64,000 bases of DNA from JAGLCW01 sp964427915 (GCA_964427915.1 CAYRWA010000080.1:15503-79502); one strand, 5' to 3'. Shown: positions 28,061 to 37,256, counted from the first letter of the stretch. Notes: generated from the sequence alone by a model not told the origin. Made by a program: numbers and translations.

Positions 28061-28652
28061 TTCCGCTTCTTTAAGGACTCCTGTGGGGGATCTTCTAATA
28101 CAAGCCACGACAGAAGAAATTGTGTCTATTGTTTTTGTTGATCAAGAGAAAGAGGACCTTTTCTCGCCACTGATTTTAAAAGATGCTATCCAAGAAGACG
28201 ATTTTGAACAACTTCGCAAAATACCTCTATTAATGGAAGCATCCAAACAGATAAAAGAATATTTTCAAGGAACTCGATGTTATTTTAAACTACCTTTGCG
28301 AACCTTTGGGACACCAATCGAACAAAAAGTAACCAGATTCGTTTCCATTGTACCCTATGGACATGTTGTATCCTATCTTGATTTGGCTCGTATGGTACAT
28401 ATTGAAAACGGAGCACGATTTGTTGGTAACTGTATGAGAAAAAACCCCTTATCCATTGTTATTCCCTGTCATAGAGTGATAACTAGTACGGGGAAAATGG
28501 GCGGCTTTTCTGCAGGTTCCGATAGAAAAAAGTTTCTTCTACAATGGGAGAAAACAAATTGGGAGATGAATCATGAAAGTAGTTCTTCTGGCAGGTGGTT
28601 ATGGTACACGTTTAAGCGAAGAAACGGAGAACAAACCGAAACCACTGATTGA
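28050..28652 (+). CDS. ogt: methylated-DNA--protein-cysteine S-methyltransferase (Ogt/MGMT)
   Basis: 200 aa, TTG start within the previous gene's end. The acceptor Cys140 lies in PCHRV; VPYGHVVSYLDLA, ARFVGNCMRKNP and GGFSAGSDRKKFLL complete the MGMT C-terminal domain. It repairs O6-alkylguanine in a suicide reaction. The protein should end near QWEKTNWE, but the frame continues about 27 residues into rfbF, giving an 80-nt out-of-frame overlap; this tail is Ser/Arg/Thr-rich and unlike the family. Confidence 0.9.
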   Translation: MKINSASLRTPVGDLLIQATTEEIVSIVFVDQEKEDLFSPLILKDAIQEDDFEQLRKIPLLMEASKQIKEYFQGTRCYFKLPLRTFGTPIEQKVTRFVSIVPYGHVVSYLDLARMVHIENGARFVGNCMRKNPLSIVIPCHRVITSTGKMGGFSAGSDRKKFLLQWEKTNWEMNHESSSSGRWLWYTFKRRNGEQTETTD

Positions 28653-29343
28653 TATCGGGGGGATGCCAATTATCTGGCATATCATGAAAAATTATGCAGG
28701 ATTTGGTCATATTGATTTTGTGGTATGTCTTGGATACAAAGGGAACAAGATCAAAGAATTCTTTCATCAATACTTTTTGCATCATTCCAATGTTACTTTC
28801 CACCTTGGAAACGGCTCAATGGATGTTCATGAAACGTGTGCTGAATCCTGGAACATTACCCTTGTAGATACCGGCCTAGATACGTATACGGGGGGCCGTA
28901 TCAAAAGAATCCAACATTATATTGGCAACGAAACGTTTATGCTAACCTATTGCGATGGTTTAGCAGACGTAAACATACAACAATTGGTTGCGTTTCACAA
29001 ACAACACGGGAAAAAAGCTACTATGACTTCGGTCCAACAGCCAAGCCGCTTCGGCTTGTTACAAAGCGAACCTTCCGGACTTGTTCAAACATTTCAAGAA
29101 AAACCGATGGAAGAAAGTGCCTGGATTAATGGGGGATATTTTGTACTGGAACCTTCTGTTTTTGAAACTATTCCGGGAGATCAAACGATCTGGGAACGAG
29201 ATCCTCTAGAAAAATTAGTGCAAGAAAAACAATTGATGGTTTTCCCTCATAAGGGATATTGGCAGTGCATGGATACGTTGCGTGACAAACAACTGTTAGA
29301 ACAAGAATGGGAAACCGGTCATGCTGCTTGGAAGAACTGGTAA
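28573..29343 (+). CDS. rfbF: glucose-1-phosphate cytidylyltransferase (RfbF)
   Basis: 256 aa nucleotidyltransferase. LAGGYGTRLSEETENKPKP at the N-terminus, IGGMPIIWHIMK and the later TYCDGLADV and NGGYFVLEP segments identify RfbF. It makes CDP-glucose from CTP and glucose-1-phosphate. The start is fixed: a TGA in frame lies two codons upstream, and GGGAGA precedes the ATG. It begins inside ogt and is followed 21 nt later by an SDR gene and then rfbG. Confidence 0.95.
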   Translation: MKVVLLAGGYGTRLSEETENKPKPLIDIGGMPIIWHIMKNYAGFGHIDFVVCLGYKGNKIKEFFHQYFLHHSNVTFHLGNGSMDVHETCAESWNITLVDTGLDTYTGGRIKRIQHYIGNETFMLTYCDGLADVNIQQLVAFHKQHGKKATMTSVQQPSRFGLLQSEPSGLVQTFQEKPMEESAWINGGYFVLEPSVFETIPGDQTIWERDPLEKLVQEKQLMVFPHKGYWQCMDTLRDKQLLEQEWETGHAAWKNW

Positions 29344-29364
29344 GCAGTGGCAGGAATTTGATGA

Positions 29365-30330
29365 ATGAAACATAAAAATATTCTTATAACCGGAGCCTCA
29401 GGGTTTATTGGCTCACACCTAACTCGATCTTTTCAAGAGTGTGCGCAGGTATATGTTGCTCAACGCAAAGGGTCTCATGAAGAAAACTGGAGGAATACAA
29501 CAGAGCAGAATGTAAAGTTCCTTGATTTGGATTCTTTGCGAAACGGAACCCTGGAAACAACCACGACCGGGGAAGAGATCCCTATATTTGATTGTGTGTA
29601 CCACTTAGCAGCTCCAAGCACATTGTCTGCTGCGGAAGACGAGAATAATCTTGTCGACGGTGGCATTGCATTCACCTTGAACATGATATCTTTTTGTGCC
29701 AGATGCAAAGCAAAAAAGCTTGTGATTGCAGGAAGCTCTCACGAATATGGTGATCATGGTTGCAAACCACTCACTGAAACCATGGCTTTGCAACCCGTTC
29801 ATATGTATGGTGCTATGAAGGCGGCTACTACAACCCTCAGTGGGGTGTATGCCCAGCAATTAGACGTTCCACTTCATATTGCTCGTTTTTTTACGGTGTA
29901 TGGGCCAGCAGATAAACCTAAGAATGTCATACCATCAATGATTGAGGCTTCCTATACAGAAGTTCCCTTAGATTTAACCCCAGGGGAACAAATCCGAGAT
30001 TACATTTATATTGACGACGTCATCGAAGGACTTCACTGTTTACAAAATTCGACCCATCCCACTGGCTCCATATTCAATTTCGGAACGGGTGTAGGAACAA
30101 GCCTTCTAGATGTCGCTGCTATGCTCATACAAAAAGAAAACGTGGATCCGTCTTTGTTTCGATTTGACGTAAAACCATATTATGACAAAGAAGTTATGTA
30201 TATGGTTGGGAATTCTTCCAAGGCACACAAACACCTTAAATGGTCAGCCAAGGTATCCTTGGAAGAAGGATTGCACCTAACATATCAGTGGTACCACCGG
30301 TATTATAGAGAGGTGTTCCATGCGAGATAA
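29365..30330 (+). CDS. NAD(P)-dependent sugar epimerase/reductase (extended SDR)
   Basis: 321 aa. TGASGFIGS is the cofactor motif, and catalytic Tyr-x3-Lys is visible in MYGAMK, with Ser in AGSSHEYG. It probably acts on the CDP-4-keto-6-deoxy-glucose made by the RfbF-RfbG pair, as a C4 reductase or epimerase; the exact product cannot be read. Sits between rfbF and rfbG, overlapping the latter by 11 nt. Confidence 0.85.
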   Translation: MKHKNILITGASGFIGSHLTRSFQECAQVYVAQRKGSHEENWRNTTEQNVKFLDLDSLRNGTLETTTTGEEIPIFDCVYHLAAPSTLSAAEDENNLVDGGIAFTLNMISFCARCKAKKLVIAGSSHEYGDHGCKPLTETMALQPVHMYGAMKAATTTLSGVYAQQLDVPLHIARFFTVYGPADKPKNVIPSMIEASYTEVPLDLTPGEQIRDYIYIDDVIEGLHCLQNSTHPTGSIFNFGTGVGTSLLDVAAMLIQKENVDPSLFRFDVKPYYDKEVMYMVGNSSKAHKHLKWSAKVSLEEGLHLTYQWYHRYYREVFHAR

Positions 30331-31408
30331 AATCAATTTGTCTTCTTTTTATCAAGGGAAACGAGTTTTTGTTACGGGACATACCGGATTCAAGGGAAGC
30401 TGGCTATGTCAATGGCTTGCGACAATGGGAGCTGATGTTATGGGATATTCACTAGATATTCCCACCAAGCCCTCTCTTTTCGAAGTCTTGCAGTTGTCAA
30501 CGCAGCTACGAGATATTCGTGGCGATATCCGTGACTATAGCGCCATAAAAAAACAAATCCAATCTTTTCAGCCACATGTTCTTTTTCATCTTGCCGCGCA
30601 GCCCATTGTAAGAGACTCTTACAAAAAACCTCTTGAAACATTTGAAACCAACGTTATGGGGAGCATTCATATCATGGAATGTATATGGGAAATAGTGAAA
30701 ACCCAACCTACATTTCCTTTAAAATCTGTAGTGATGGTTACAAGTGACAAATGCTATGAAAATCAAAATCAAGTGATGGGATATCGAGAAAGCGATCCTA
30801 TGGGTGGTCATGATCCATACAGCGCAAGCAAAGGGTGTATGGAGATTGCCATATCGTCGTACCAAAAGTCCTTTTTTCAAAAGCTGCCTGTGGGAATTGC
30901 CACCGTAAGGGCAGGCAATGTTATTGGAGGGGGCGATTGGGGCAAAGATCGTTTGCTACCAGATATTGCAAGGGCATTCTCGGTTTCGCAAACAGTGATT
31001 CTACGCAATCCATTGTCTGTTCGTCCTTGGCAACATGTATTGGAGCCTTTATCCGGATATTTACTGGTAGGGAAACGTTTGACAGAGGACCCAACATCCT
31101 TTAGCGAGGGTTGGAATCTAGGACCTTTAGAAACGGATATTGCAACCGTGGAAGAAGTTGTAAAAAAGAGCATTCAAGTATGGCCAACCAATACCTACCA
31201 TATACAACAGGATAATTCTCTCCATGAGACCAATATTCTCCAGCTTGATGTCCACAAAGCTATTGCAAAGCTTCAATGGAAACCAACTTGGACACTGAAT
31301 GAAGCAATTGAAAAAACAATTAAATGGTACAAAACCTTTTATGAGAAAGGATCAGAAGCTTCAAAAGTGGAGACAAGCCAACAGATTTTGGATTACATGA
31401 ATGTCTAA
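30320..31408 (+). CDS. rfbG: CDP-glucose 4,6-dehydratase (RfbG)
   Basis: 362 aa. VTGHTGFKGSWLCQWL at the N-terminus is the hallmark of this subgroup; HLAAQPIVRDSY, VTSDKCYEN and the catalytic Tyr-x3-Lys in DPYSASKGCME follow, and RPWQHVLEPL near the end. It converts CDP-glucose to CDP-4-keto-6-deoxyglucose. Together with rfbF it makes the precursor of a CDP-6-deoxyhexose. No rfbH (needed for 3,6-dideoxy sugars) is seen nearby. Overlaps the next gene by 8 nt. Confidence 0.95.
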   Translation: MRDKINLSSFYQGKRVFVTGHTGFKGSWLCQWLATMGADVMGYSLDIPTKPSLFEVLQLSTQLRDIRGDIRDYSAIKKQIQSFQPHVLFHLAAQPIVRDSYKKPLETFETNVMGSIHIMECIWEIVKTQPTFPLKSVVMVTSDKCYENQNQVMGYRESDPMGGHDPYSASKGCMEIAISSYQKSFFQKLPVGIATVRAGNVIGGGDWGKDRLLPDIARAFSVSQTVILRNPLSVRPWQHVLEPLSGYLLVGKRLTEDPTSFSEGWNLGPLETDIATVEEVVKKSIQVWPTNTYHIQQDNSLHETNILQLDVHKAIAKLQWKPTWTLNEAIEKTIKWYKTFYEKGSEASKVETSQQILDYMNV

Positions 31409-31985
31409 AACAGTACTATACTCTTTTGCACCGTTTGGGAATCTTCAGAGTAATCCTGGGGCAGAAATTGCTTCAAAGATTCATGCTAGCCAAAGCCAAT
31501 GTAGTCTATGTATTTTGCCAGTCACCTTTCGTTGTCAAAAAGAACTATTGGCTTCTTTTTTGGAAACGAAACCAGACCGCATTATTGGATTTGGGGTTGC
31601 AGCAGGAATACCCAATGTTCATGTTGAGTGCTATGCGTTAAATGAAGTACATGCCCGGATACCAGATAATGAAGGAAACCAACCTTCTTTGGTTCCTATT
31701 CTTCCACATGAACCGTCTGCATATCGCACCAGCATGGATGTGGAGAAAATCGTAACGGATTTGCAAGCGAATGCTATTCCTGCAGCTTTATCCTTTCATG
31801 CAGGACTATATGTTTGCAATTATTCGTACTACTGGACACTGCACCTTTGTCGACTTCATCAGTTGGAAGGGTTGTTCATTCACGTGCCATTATCACCCAA
31901 GGAAGCAATCCGGCAAAAATCTGCACAATCTTCATTTCCCCCTTCCATGATTGCAGAGGCCCTATCTCATACGTTATTTCCCTAG
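31401..31985 (+). CDS. pyroglutamyl-peptidase-like protein (C15 family, divergent)
   Basis: 194 aa. Family features are FAPFGNLQSNPG at the N-terminus and ARIPDNEG in the middle. The catalytic triad of pyrrolidone-carboxylate peptidases can be placed: Glu76, Cys139 (YVCNYSYY) and His161 (FIHVPL). The enzyme would remove N-terminal pyroglutamate from peptides. The sequence is divergent (no GGR motif before Glu) and the substrate may differ. It is translationally tied to rfbG, an unusual partner, and meets the minus-strand glycosyltransferase tail to tail with a 4-nt overlap. Confidence 0.8.
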   Translation: MSKTVLYSFAPFGNLQSNPGAEIASKIHASQSQCSLCILPVTFRCQKELLASFLETKPDRIIGFGVAAGIPNVHVECYALNEVHARIPDNEGNQPSLVPILPHEPSAYRTSMDVEKIVTDLQANAIPAALSFHAGLYVCNYSYYWTLHLCRLHQLEGLFIHVPLSPKEAIRQKSAQSSFPPSMIAEALSHTLFP

Positions 31986-33052
31986 GGAAGTTCTTCCAGT
32001 ATTTTCTGCAACCGACGTGCCTTTTCTTCTGTCCCCTCTTGCTTGGCAATTTTTTTATTCATGTGACCATGCTCACTTATAAGTGAAGGGTTTGTGGCAT
32101 ATCGAACGATCGCATCATGCAATTCGCGTTTTGTATCCACAAAAAAACCATTGTGGTCTGGAATAATGAATTCTCTTGCGGATGTTACATTGATACCAGA
32201 GATGATACCCATGCCTGATGCCATGGCTTCGGGAATAGTTAATCCCCACCCAGCATACGAAGGGTAGCTGATGAGAACATCGGCATGAAGATATACATCT
32301 TGCACCCCCTCCCAGCTGTCCACATCGATCCATTTGGTAATGGAAGAAAGAACCGATGATGATCGAATTCGTTTTTCCAAGGAGGGTCTGTCTGGGCCAT
32401 TGCCAGAAAGGACGAGTCGAATAGTAGGAACGCTTGAGTAAGCCTTTTCGATAGCATCCACTATATCATGTACGCGAAAACGTTCATTCATACTTCCACT
32501 GTGTAAAAAAGTAACCGTTTCTGCTGGAGTGCGAACAGGATGACCCAATTCTCGTTGAATATCTGCAGCATATCCAAAAAGAAACACTTTTTTGGACTTA
32601 AAACGGTAGTAGTCAAGAGTTTTATAGCCAGAACATAGAATGCCATCAATTTTTCTGTACAAAATTCTTCGAATCACTTCTTTGAAACCATTTTGCGCAA
32701 CTGGCATTTCAAATGGCCCCATCAAAATCTTTTTTTTGTGTTTCACAGCCCATTTGTAGGCAGGGTACCAAGAAAGATTGTTCCATCTACCATGTAGTAC
32801 TAGATAATCGGGCACAAATCGGTTCATATGATGGTTGATAGAAGGACAATAAAAAAACTGACCCTTTTTAAGATATGTTTGCAAGATTTTACAGTAATCC
32901 GGGAGTTTTTGCTCCCAGTAAGAGGGTCTTGTTGAATCTGCTATCGATTGCATAAACCAAAATTCTACATCCAAATGTTGGTGTAGTGATTTTGCAAACG
33001 CTACTTGATAAGGCGCTGGAATATGTGTAATAACAACCGCTTTCTTTTTCAT
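31982..33052 (-). CDS. glycosyltransferase, GT4-like
   Basis: 356 aa GT-B enzyme. Early segment ITHIPAPYQVAFAKSL matches the acceptor domain; the donor domain has HSGSMNERFRVHDIV, LVLSGNGPDR and the conserved Glu in YAGWGLTIPEAMASG. It likely adds a sugar to an envelope glycan, perhaps the CDP-derived one made next door. GAGG precedes the ATG and a TATAAT box lies about 50 nt upstream. Confidence 0.87.
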   Translation of the reverse strand: MKKKAVVITHIPAPYQVAFAKSLHQHLDVEFWFMQSIADSTRPSYWEQKLPDYCKILQTYLKKGQFFYCPSINHHMNRFVPDYLVLHGRWNNLSWYPAYKWAVKHKKKILMGPFEMPVAQNGFKEVIRRILYRKIDGILCSGYKTLDYYRFKSKKVFLFGYAADIQRELGHPVRTPAETVTFLHSGSMNERFRVHDIVDAIEKAYSSVPTIRLVLSGNGPDRPSLEKRIRSSSVLSSITKWIDVDSWEGVQDVYLHADVLISYPSYAGWGLTIPEAMASGMGIISGINVTSAREFIIPDHNGFFVDTKRELHDAIVRYATNPSLISEHGHMNKKIAKQEGTEEKARRLQKILEELP

Positions 33053-33100
33053 AGTACCTCTTTTGGAAGTCTCTTACTTCGATCTTTTTACAGTGCCTAT

Positions 33101-33130
33101 ATTATAAAAAGAATGGGGGATAAAAAGCAA
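33101..33130 (-). promoter_or_regulatory. putative promoter of the minus-strand glycosyltransferase
   Basis: On the minus strand TTGCTT (33125-33130), an 18-nt spacer and TATAAT (33101-33106), with a leader of about 40 nt ending in GAGG and the ATG at 33052. Confidence 0.5.
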
Positions 33131-33166
33131 TCATTTCTTCTTTCGCTTAGTAAATGTATTTCGTAG

Positions 33167-33194
33167 TTGCAACCCCTTGTTGATCAAGTAAAAT
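33167..33194 (+). promoter_or_regulatory. putative hisS promoter abutting the start codon
   Basis: TTGCAA, a 16-nt spacer and TAAAAT, with only 6 nt between the -10 box and the hisS ATG at 33201. If this is the promoter, transcription begins at or next to the ATG, and indeed no ribosome-binding site is visible. Confidence 0.5.
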
Positions 33195-33200
33195 GTTTCT

Positions 33201-34478
33201 ATGAAATACAAACGAGTTAAAGGTACGCGTGACATATTACCACAAGAATGGATCCTCCGAGAGGTTATCATTGATGTGCTCCGAACAACAGCCTATTCTT
33301 TTGGATATGGCGAGATAACAACTCCCATTCTCGAAGAAGCAGGGTTGTTTATTCATTCTGTTGGGGATGCATCTGATATTGTAACAAAAGAAATGTATAC
33401 TCTGGTTGATAAGGCAGGACGAGATTTAGTATTAATTCCAGAAGGCACTGCTGGTATCTGTAGGGCTTACATTGAATCCAAAATGATAGTGTGGCCAAAA
33501 CCAGTGAAGCTTTTTTACTTCCAACGCCTGTTTCGATATGAGAAGCCCCAAAAAGGACGATATCGAGAGTTTTCACAGTTTGGCGTCGAGTGTTTTGGAA
33601 GCCAATCTCCTATGGCCGATGCAGAGATGATATCGTTGGCTCATACGATGCTAAAGAAGCTTCGTTTTTCTTCTCTTACATTGCATATTAACACACTAGG
33701 ATGTGATGAGTGTAGAAAAGAGTATAGAGCAGCTCTTATTCGTTATTTTCAATCCTTTGAAAACACGCTATGTGAGGATTGTCAAAAACGATTAGAGACC
33801 AATCCCCTGCGAATTCTGGATTGCAAGAATCCTTCTTGCAAGAAATCTGTAGCGGATGCTCCGACGATTCAGCCCTATTTGTGCGATACTTGCAGGAGTC
33901 ATTTCCAAAGCCTACTGGAGTGTTTGGATGCACTGGATATCCCTTATCTCGTTGATTATGAATTGGTGAGAGGATTGGACTATTATACCCAAACTGTCTT
34001 TGAATTTGTTTCCCAAGATTTAGGTGCACAAGGAACCGTTTTGGGTGGAGGGCGATACGATGGACTCGTCGAAAAGGAATTAGAGGGTCCTCCGACGCCT
34101 GCTATTGGGTTTGCAATGGGCTTGGAAAGAATCACAATGTTGCTAGAAACAAAACGAACAGAGTTGCCTATTCGAACTACTGATCCAATGTTGTATATTG
34201 CTCATTTTGGTGGAAAAACAGCTGCCCTTAGTCTTCAAATTGCCCAAGATCTTCGTCAGCAAGGATTACATGTGCTAGTAGATCTTGAAGGAAAAGGCAT
34301 GAAGAAGGTATTTGAAATAGCGGAAAAGAGAAACGCACACTACCTTTTGGTTCTTGGAGAAGACGAAGAAAAGACCGGGATCGTAAGTATCCGTAATCTT
34401 GCAACCCGAGAAAGCAAAAAAGTAGAGATTTCTGCCATCCCATCTTTTTTCTTACAAGGGGACATGAATGAATTATAG
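33201..34478 (+). CDS. hisS: histidyl-tRNA synthetase
   Basis: 425 aa class II synthetase. Motif 2 RLFRYEKPQKGRYREFSQFG, the His-specific LVRGLDYYTQTVFEF, GGGRYDGL and motif 3 GFAMGLERI are all present, and a C-terminal anticodon-binding domain follows (HVLVDLEGKGMKK). An internal Cys-rich segment (about 165-230) with several Cys-x2-Cys pairs suggests a zinc-binding insertion known in some bacterial HisRS. No ribosome-binding site precedes the ATG. Co-transcribed with aspS, an order common in Bacillota; 11-nt overlap. Confidence 0.96.
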   Translation: MKYKRVKGTRDILPQEWILREVIIDVLRTTAYSFGYGEITTPILEEAGLFIHSVGDASDIVTKEMYTLVDKAGRDLVLIPEGTAGICRAYIESKMIVWPKPVKLFYFQRLFRYEKPQKGRYREFSQFGVECFGSQSPMADAEMISLAHTMLKKLRFSSLTLHINTLGCDECRKEYRAALIRYFQSFENTLCEDCQKRLETNPLRILDCKNPSCKKSVADAPTIQPYLCDTCRSHFQSLLECLDALDIPYLVDYELVRGLDYYTQTVFEFVSQDLGAQGTVLGGGRYDGLVEKELEGPPTPAIGFAMGLERITMLLETKRTELPIRTTDPMLYIAHFGGKTAALSLQIAQDLRQQGLHVLVDLEGKGMKKVFEIAEKRNAHYLLVLGEDEEKTGIVSIRNLATRESKKVEISAIPSFFLQGDMNEL

Positions 34479-36213
34479 AGATGAATATTGCGGTTTGGTT
34501 ACCGACAAATGGTGCGATCAGACAATCACTTTATCTGGCTGGGTCGATCGAACAAGAGAAGTAGGTGGGGTTACTTTTGTCCTTTTGCGCGATCACACTG
34601 GTGTGGTACAGCTGGTGTTTTCTTCCCACCTATTGCAGAAAGCACATGAGCTCAATCATGAAGATGTCATTCAGATTCAAGGGGCTGTTTCTAGGCGCAA
34701 CCCAAACGAAATCAACTCTGCGATGAAAACGGGCACAGTAGAGATTCATGTCCATTCGATCGCTATTTTAAATCGATGCAAACTTGCCCCCTTTGAAGTT
34801 CGCAAGTCGATGGAAGTAGACGAAAACCTTCGCATGAAACACCGGTATATTGATCTTCGACATCCGAAAATGAATTCCAATATGCGACTGCGTCATGTTT
34901 TGTTACAAACTACAAGGAACTATTTTTCGGACCATCAATTTATAGAAGTAGAAACCCCTTATCTGGGGAAAAGTACACCCGAAGGCGCTCGCGATTTTTT
35001 AGTGCCCTCGCGCATGAATCCTGGGAAGTTTTATGCACTTACGCAATCCCCTCAGTTGTATAAAGAAATGTTAATGGTGGGGGGTATTGATCGCTATTTT
35101 CAGATATGTCGGTGTTTTCGAGATGAAGATTTTCGATTGGATCGCCAACCAGAATTTACCCAAATAGATATGGAAATGGCATTTTCCAATGAAGAACATC
35201 TGATTCCAATTCTAGAAGGATTAATGAAACAGATTGTGAAAAACTGTTTGCAACGCGATATTCATACCCCATTTGTAAAGATGACCTATGCACAAGCACT
35301 GCAAACCTATGGAACGGATAAACCAGACCTCCGCTACGGGGTACCTATAGCCATTTTTCATGAGGAATTTAACAATCCCGACTATAAAAACTTCTACACT
35401 GCTTACAAGGAAGAAAAAACAATTGCAGCCATTCCCATCGAGAGTAAATATATGGAACTTTCCAGAAAAGAATCGGACCAATTTTTAAAGGAAATTGAAA
35501 ATCCACAGGTTGCTTTTTACTATGTAAAACATAAACCCGATGGAGTTGGACTCAACTTTCTTACCGGTGAAGACAAACAAAAAATTGCTGAAAGGTTACA
35601 AACTGCAGATGGAGATGCTATTCTTTTTGCGTTAGGTACCAAAAAAGCAGTGTTTGAATCTCTTGGTAGAGCAAGAACTATTGTTGGGAAATCCATATTG
35701 AAGGCAGAACCAGAACGGAAAGAACAATTGTGTTTTGCCTGGATTCACAAATTTCCATTGTTTTTGTGGAACGATGAAGAAAACCGTCTTGATTCCGCAC
35801 AACATCCTTTTACATTACCAAACATGGAACAGTTTGACCAGTACATTGATCAAGAACCTCTTCGTATTGAAAGTTGTTCATCTGACTTGGTTCTAAATGG
35901 TTTTGAACTGGGCTCTGGTGGATCCAGAATTGTGGATCCTGATTTGCAACGCCAGGTTTTTGAAATCATTGGTGTTCCCCCAGACCAGATCGAGGAACAG
36001 TTTGGCTATCTTCTACAAGCATTATCTTCTGGTGCCCCTCCTGAAGCAGGTTTTGCTCTTGGAGTTGATCGCATTGCTATGATTTTATCAGAGAGTGCTT
36101 CTCTGCGTGATGTAATAGCTTTTCCAAAAAATACAAAAGGGGCCAGTCCTTTAACAAAAGAGCCTTCTCCCATATCAGAGGAACAATGGAACGAGATAAC
36201 TAGGCGATCGTAG
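34468..36213 (+). CDS. aspS: aspartyl-tRNA synthetase, bacterial type
   Basis: 581 aa: N-terminal OB fold (GWVDRTREVGGVTFVLLRD), class II catalytic core with FLVPSRMNPGKFYALTQSPQ and FRDEDFRLDRQPEFTQ, a GAD insertion domain (about 290-410), and motif 3 FALGVDRI. The GAD insertion marks the bacterial form. It charges tRNA-Asp (and possibly tRNA-Asn if a GatCAB amidotransferase exists). Start chosen at ATG 34468 with GGGG upstream. The stop shares one base with the next GTG. Confidence 0.96.
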   Translation: MNYRDEYCGLVTDKWCDQTITLSGWVDRTREVGGVTFVLLRDHTGVVQLVFSSHLLQKAHELNHEDVIQIQGAVSRRNPNEINSAMKTGTVEIHVHSIAILNRCKLAPFEVRKSMEVDENLRMKHRYIDLRHPKMNSNMRLRHVLLQTTRNYFSDHQFIEVETPYLGKSTPEGARDFLVPSRMNPGKFYALTQSPQLYKEMLMVGGIDRYFQICRCFRDEDFRLDRQPEFTQIDMEMAFSNEEHLIPILEGLMKQIVKNCLQRDIHTPFVKMTYAQALQTYGTDKPDLRYGVPIAIFHEEFNNPDYKNFYTAYKEEKTIAAIPIESKYMELSRKESDQFLKEIENPQVAFYYVKHKPDGVGLNFLTGEDKQKIAERLQTADGDAILFALGTKKAVFESLGRARTIVGKSILKAEPERKEQLCFAWIHKFPLFLWNDEENRLDSAQHPFTLPNMEQFDQYIDQEPLRIESCSSDLVLNGFELGSGGSRIVDPDLQRQVFEIIGVPPDQIEEQFGYLLQALSSGAPPEAGFALGVDRIAMILSESASLRDVIAFPKNTKGASPLTKEPSPISEEQWNEITRRS

Positions 36214-37256
36214 TGAAACGTTTTTTTGCTACTTGTTTTCTCGTGAGCGTTTTAGTTTCCACCCTTGGTTATTCCTATCCATCTTCAAGAGCTCTTGAAA
36301 ATAGTCGTTGGATTCAACCAGGCTCGGTTATAGATGACTCCTTGTCCTATAAGATATATGCTTTTGCAACTACAGACATTCTGCTGACATGTGAAGATCC
36401 CAATTTTCGCATTACCATCCTAGACAACGCAGAAAGGTTTGTTATAACGTCAGAGAAACCTTCCACCATACAGATTCAATCAGAGATTCATCAACCTGTT
36501 GTGCTTCGTTTTCATGCAAAAAGTGCTGTTCGTTTTCGGTATGGCGACCCCCATATAGCCTTTAAAGAATATGCCTCTATGTTTAAAGAATTTGCTATTC
36601 CTTGGCAAAGGCGGATATATATTGAAGACTACCTATCTCCTATTGAAGGAAATCAGATAAAATATCCTGCAGAGATGTTTTATATCCCAGACCTTGTAAC
36701 ATTTGGAGCCCCCTATACATGGGGTGGCAAGGAGTCGTTGCAGAGCATTGCTATGAAGCTGAATAAAAACAACTCTTTGTTTGAAGGTGTTCCTGCTCAT
36801 TTTCAAGATATGATTAACAACCAAGAAAATATGCATCCTGTGAATCTTGACGAAGGAGAGTCGATGTGGGATCTATCGAGAGGGAACGAAAATCCTTCTT
36901 ATTGGACAGGGGTGGATTGTTCTGGACTTTTACAGCAGTGCTGTTACTATGCAGGGTTGCTGTGGAATTGGAGATCAGCCCCCATTGTTGCCAGTGGTGA
37001 TTATAGAGGTGCCACTTCTTTTCCCATGGTTCGACCTGGTGATGTAATGGTATTGAAGAGAGATGGAATGGTAGTTCATTTTGGTGTGATATCAAAAAAG
37101 GGAGTTTCCATCCCAACCACGTACATGATTCATAGTGCATGGTTTACCAACTATCATTACAATACCAATACACTACAAAAAGTTGTGGAAACCTCTCTTT
37201 CTGAGTTTCGATCTGTGTATCAATGGGATATTGTTCGACTTTCGGTACCAGATTGA
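36213..37256 (+). CDS. secreted NlpC/P60-type cysteine hydrolase
   Basis: 347 aa with a GTG start that shares a base with the aspS stop. Signal peptide about 1-22. The N-terminal half (to ~165) is a beta-rich domain I do not recognise. The C-terminal half is NlpC/P60-like: APYTWGGK, catalytic Cys236 in GVDCSGLLQQ, VRPGDVMVL, His289 in HFGVIS, and His in MIHSAWF as a possible third residue. A ~60-residue insertion separates TWGGK from DCSG. Probably a peptidoglycan endopeptidase. It lies between aspS and a membrane-anchored propeller protein. Confidence 0.85.
   Translation: MKRFFATCFLVSVLVSTLGYSYPSSRALENSRWIQPGSVIDDSLSYKIYAFATTDILLTCEDPNFRITILDNAERFVITSEKPSTIQIQSEIHQPVVLRFHAKSAVRFRYGDPHIAFKEYASMFKEFAIPWQRRIYIEDYLSPIEGNQIKYPAEMFYIPDLVTFGAPYTWGGKESLQSIAMKLNKNNSLFEGVPAHFQDMINNQENMHPVNLDEGESMWDLSRGNENPSYWTGVDCSGLLQQCCYYAGLLWNWRSAPIVASGDYRGATSFPMVRPGDVMVLKRDGMVVHFGVISKKGVSIPTTYMIHSAWFTNYHYNTNTLQKVVETSLSEFRSVYQWDIVRLSVPD

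Noticed and set aside
33193..33204. Three-codon frame (Met-Phe-Leu) ending in an ATGA overlap with hisS
   Set aside because: No ribosome-binding site and likely not transcribed if the promoter at 33167-33194 is correct; chance is sufficient.
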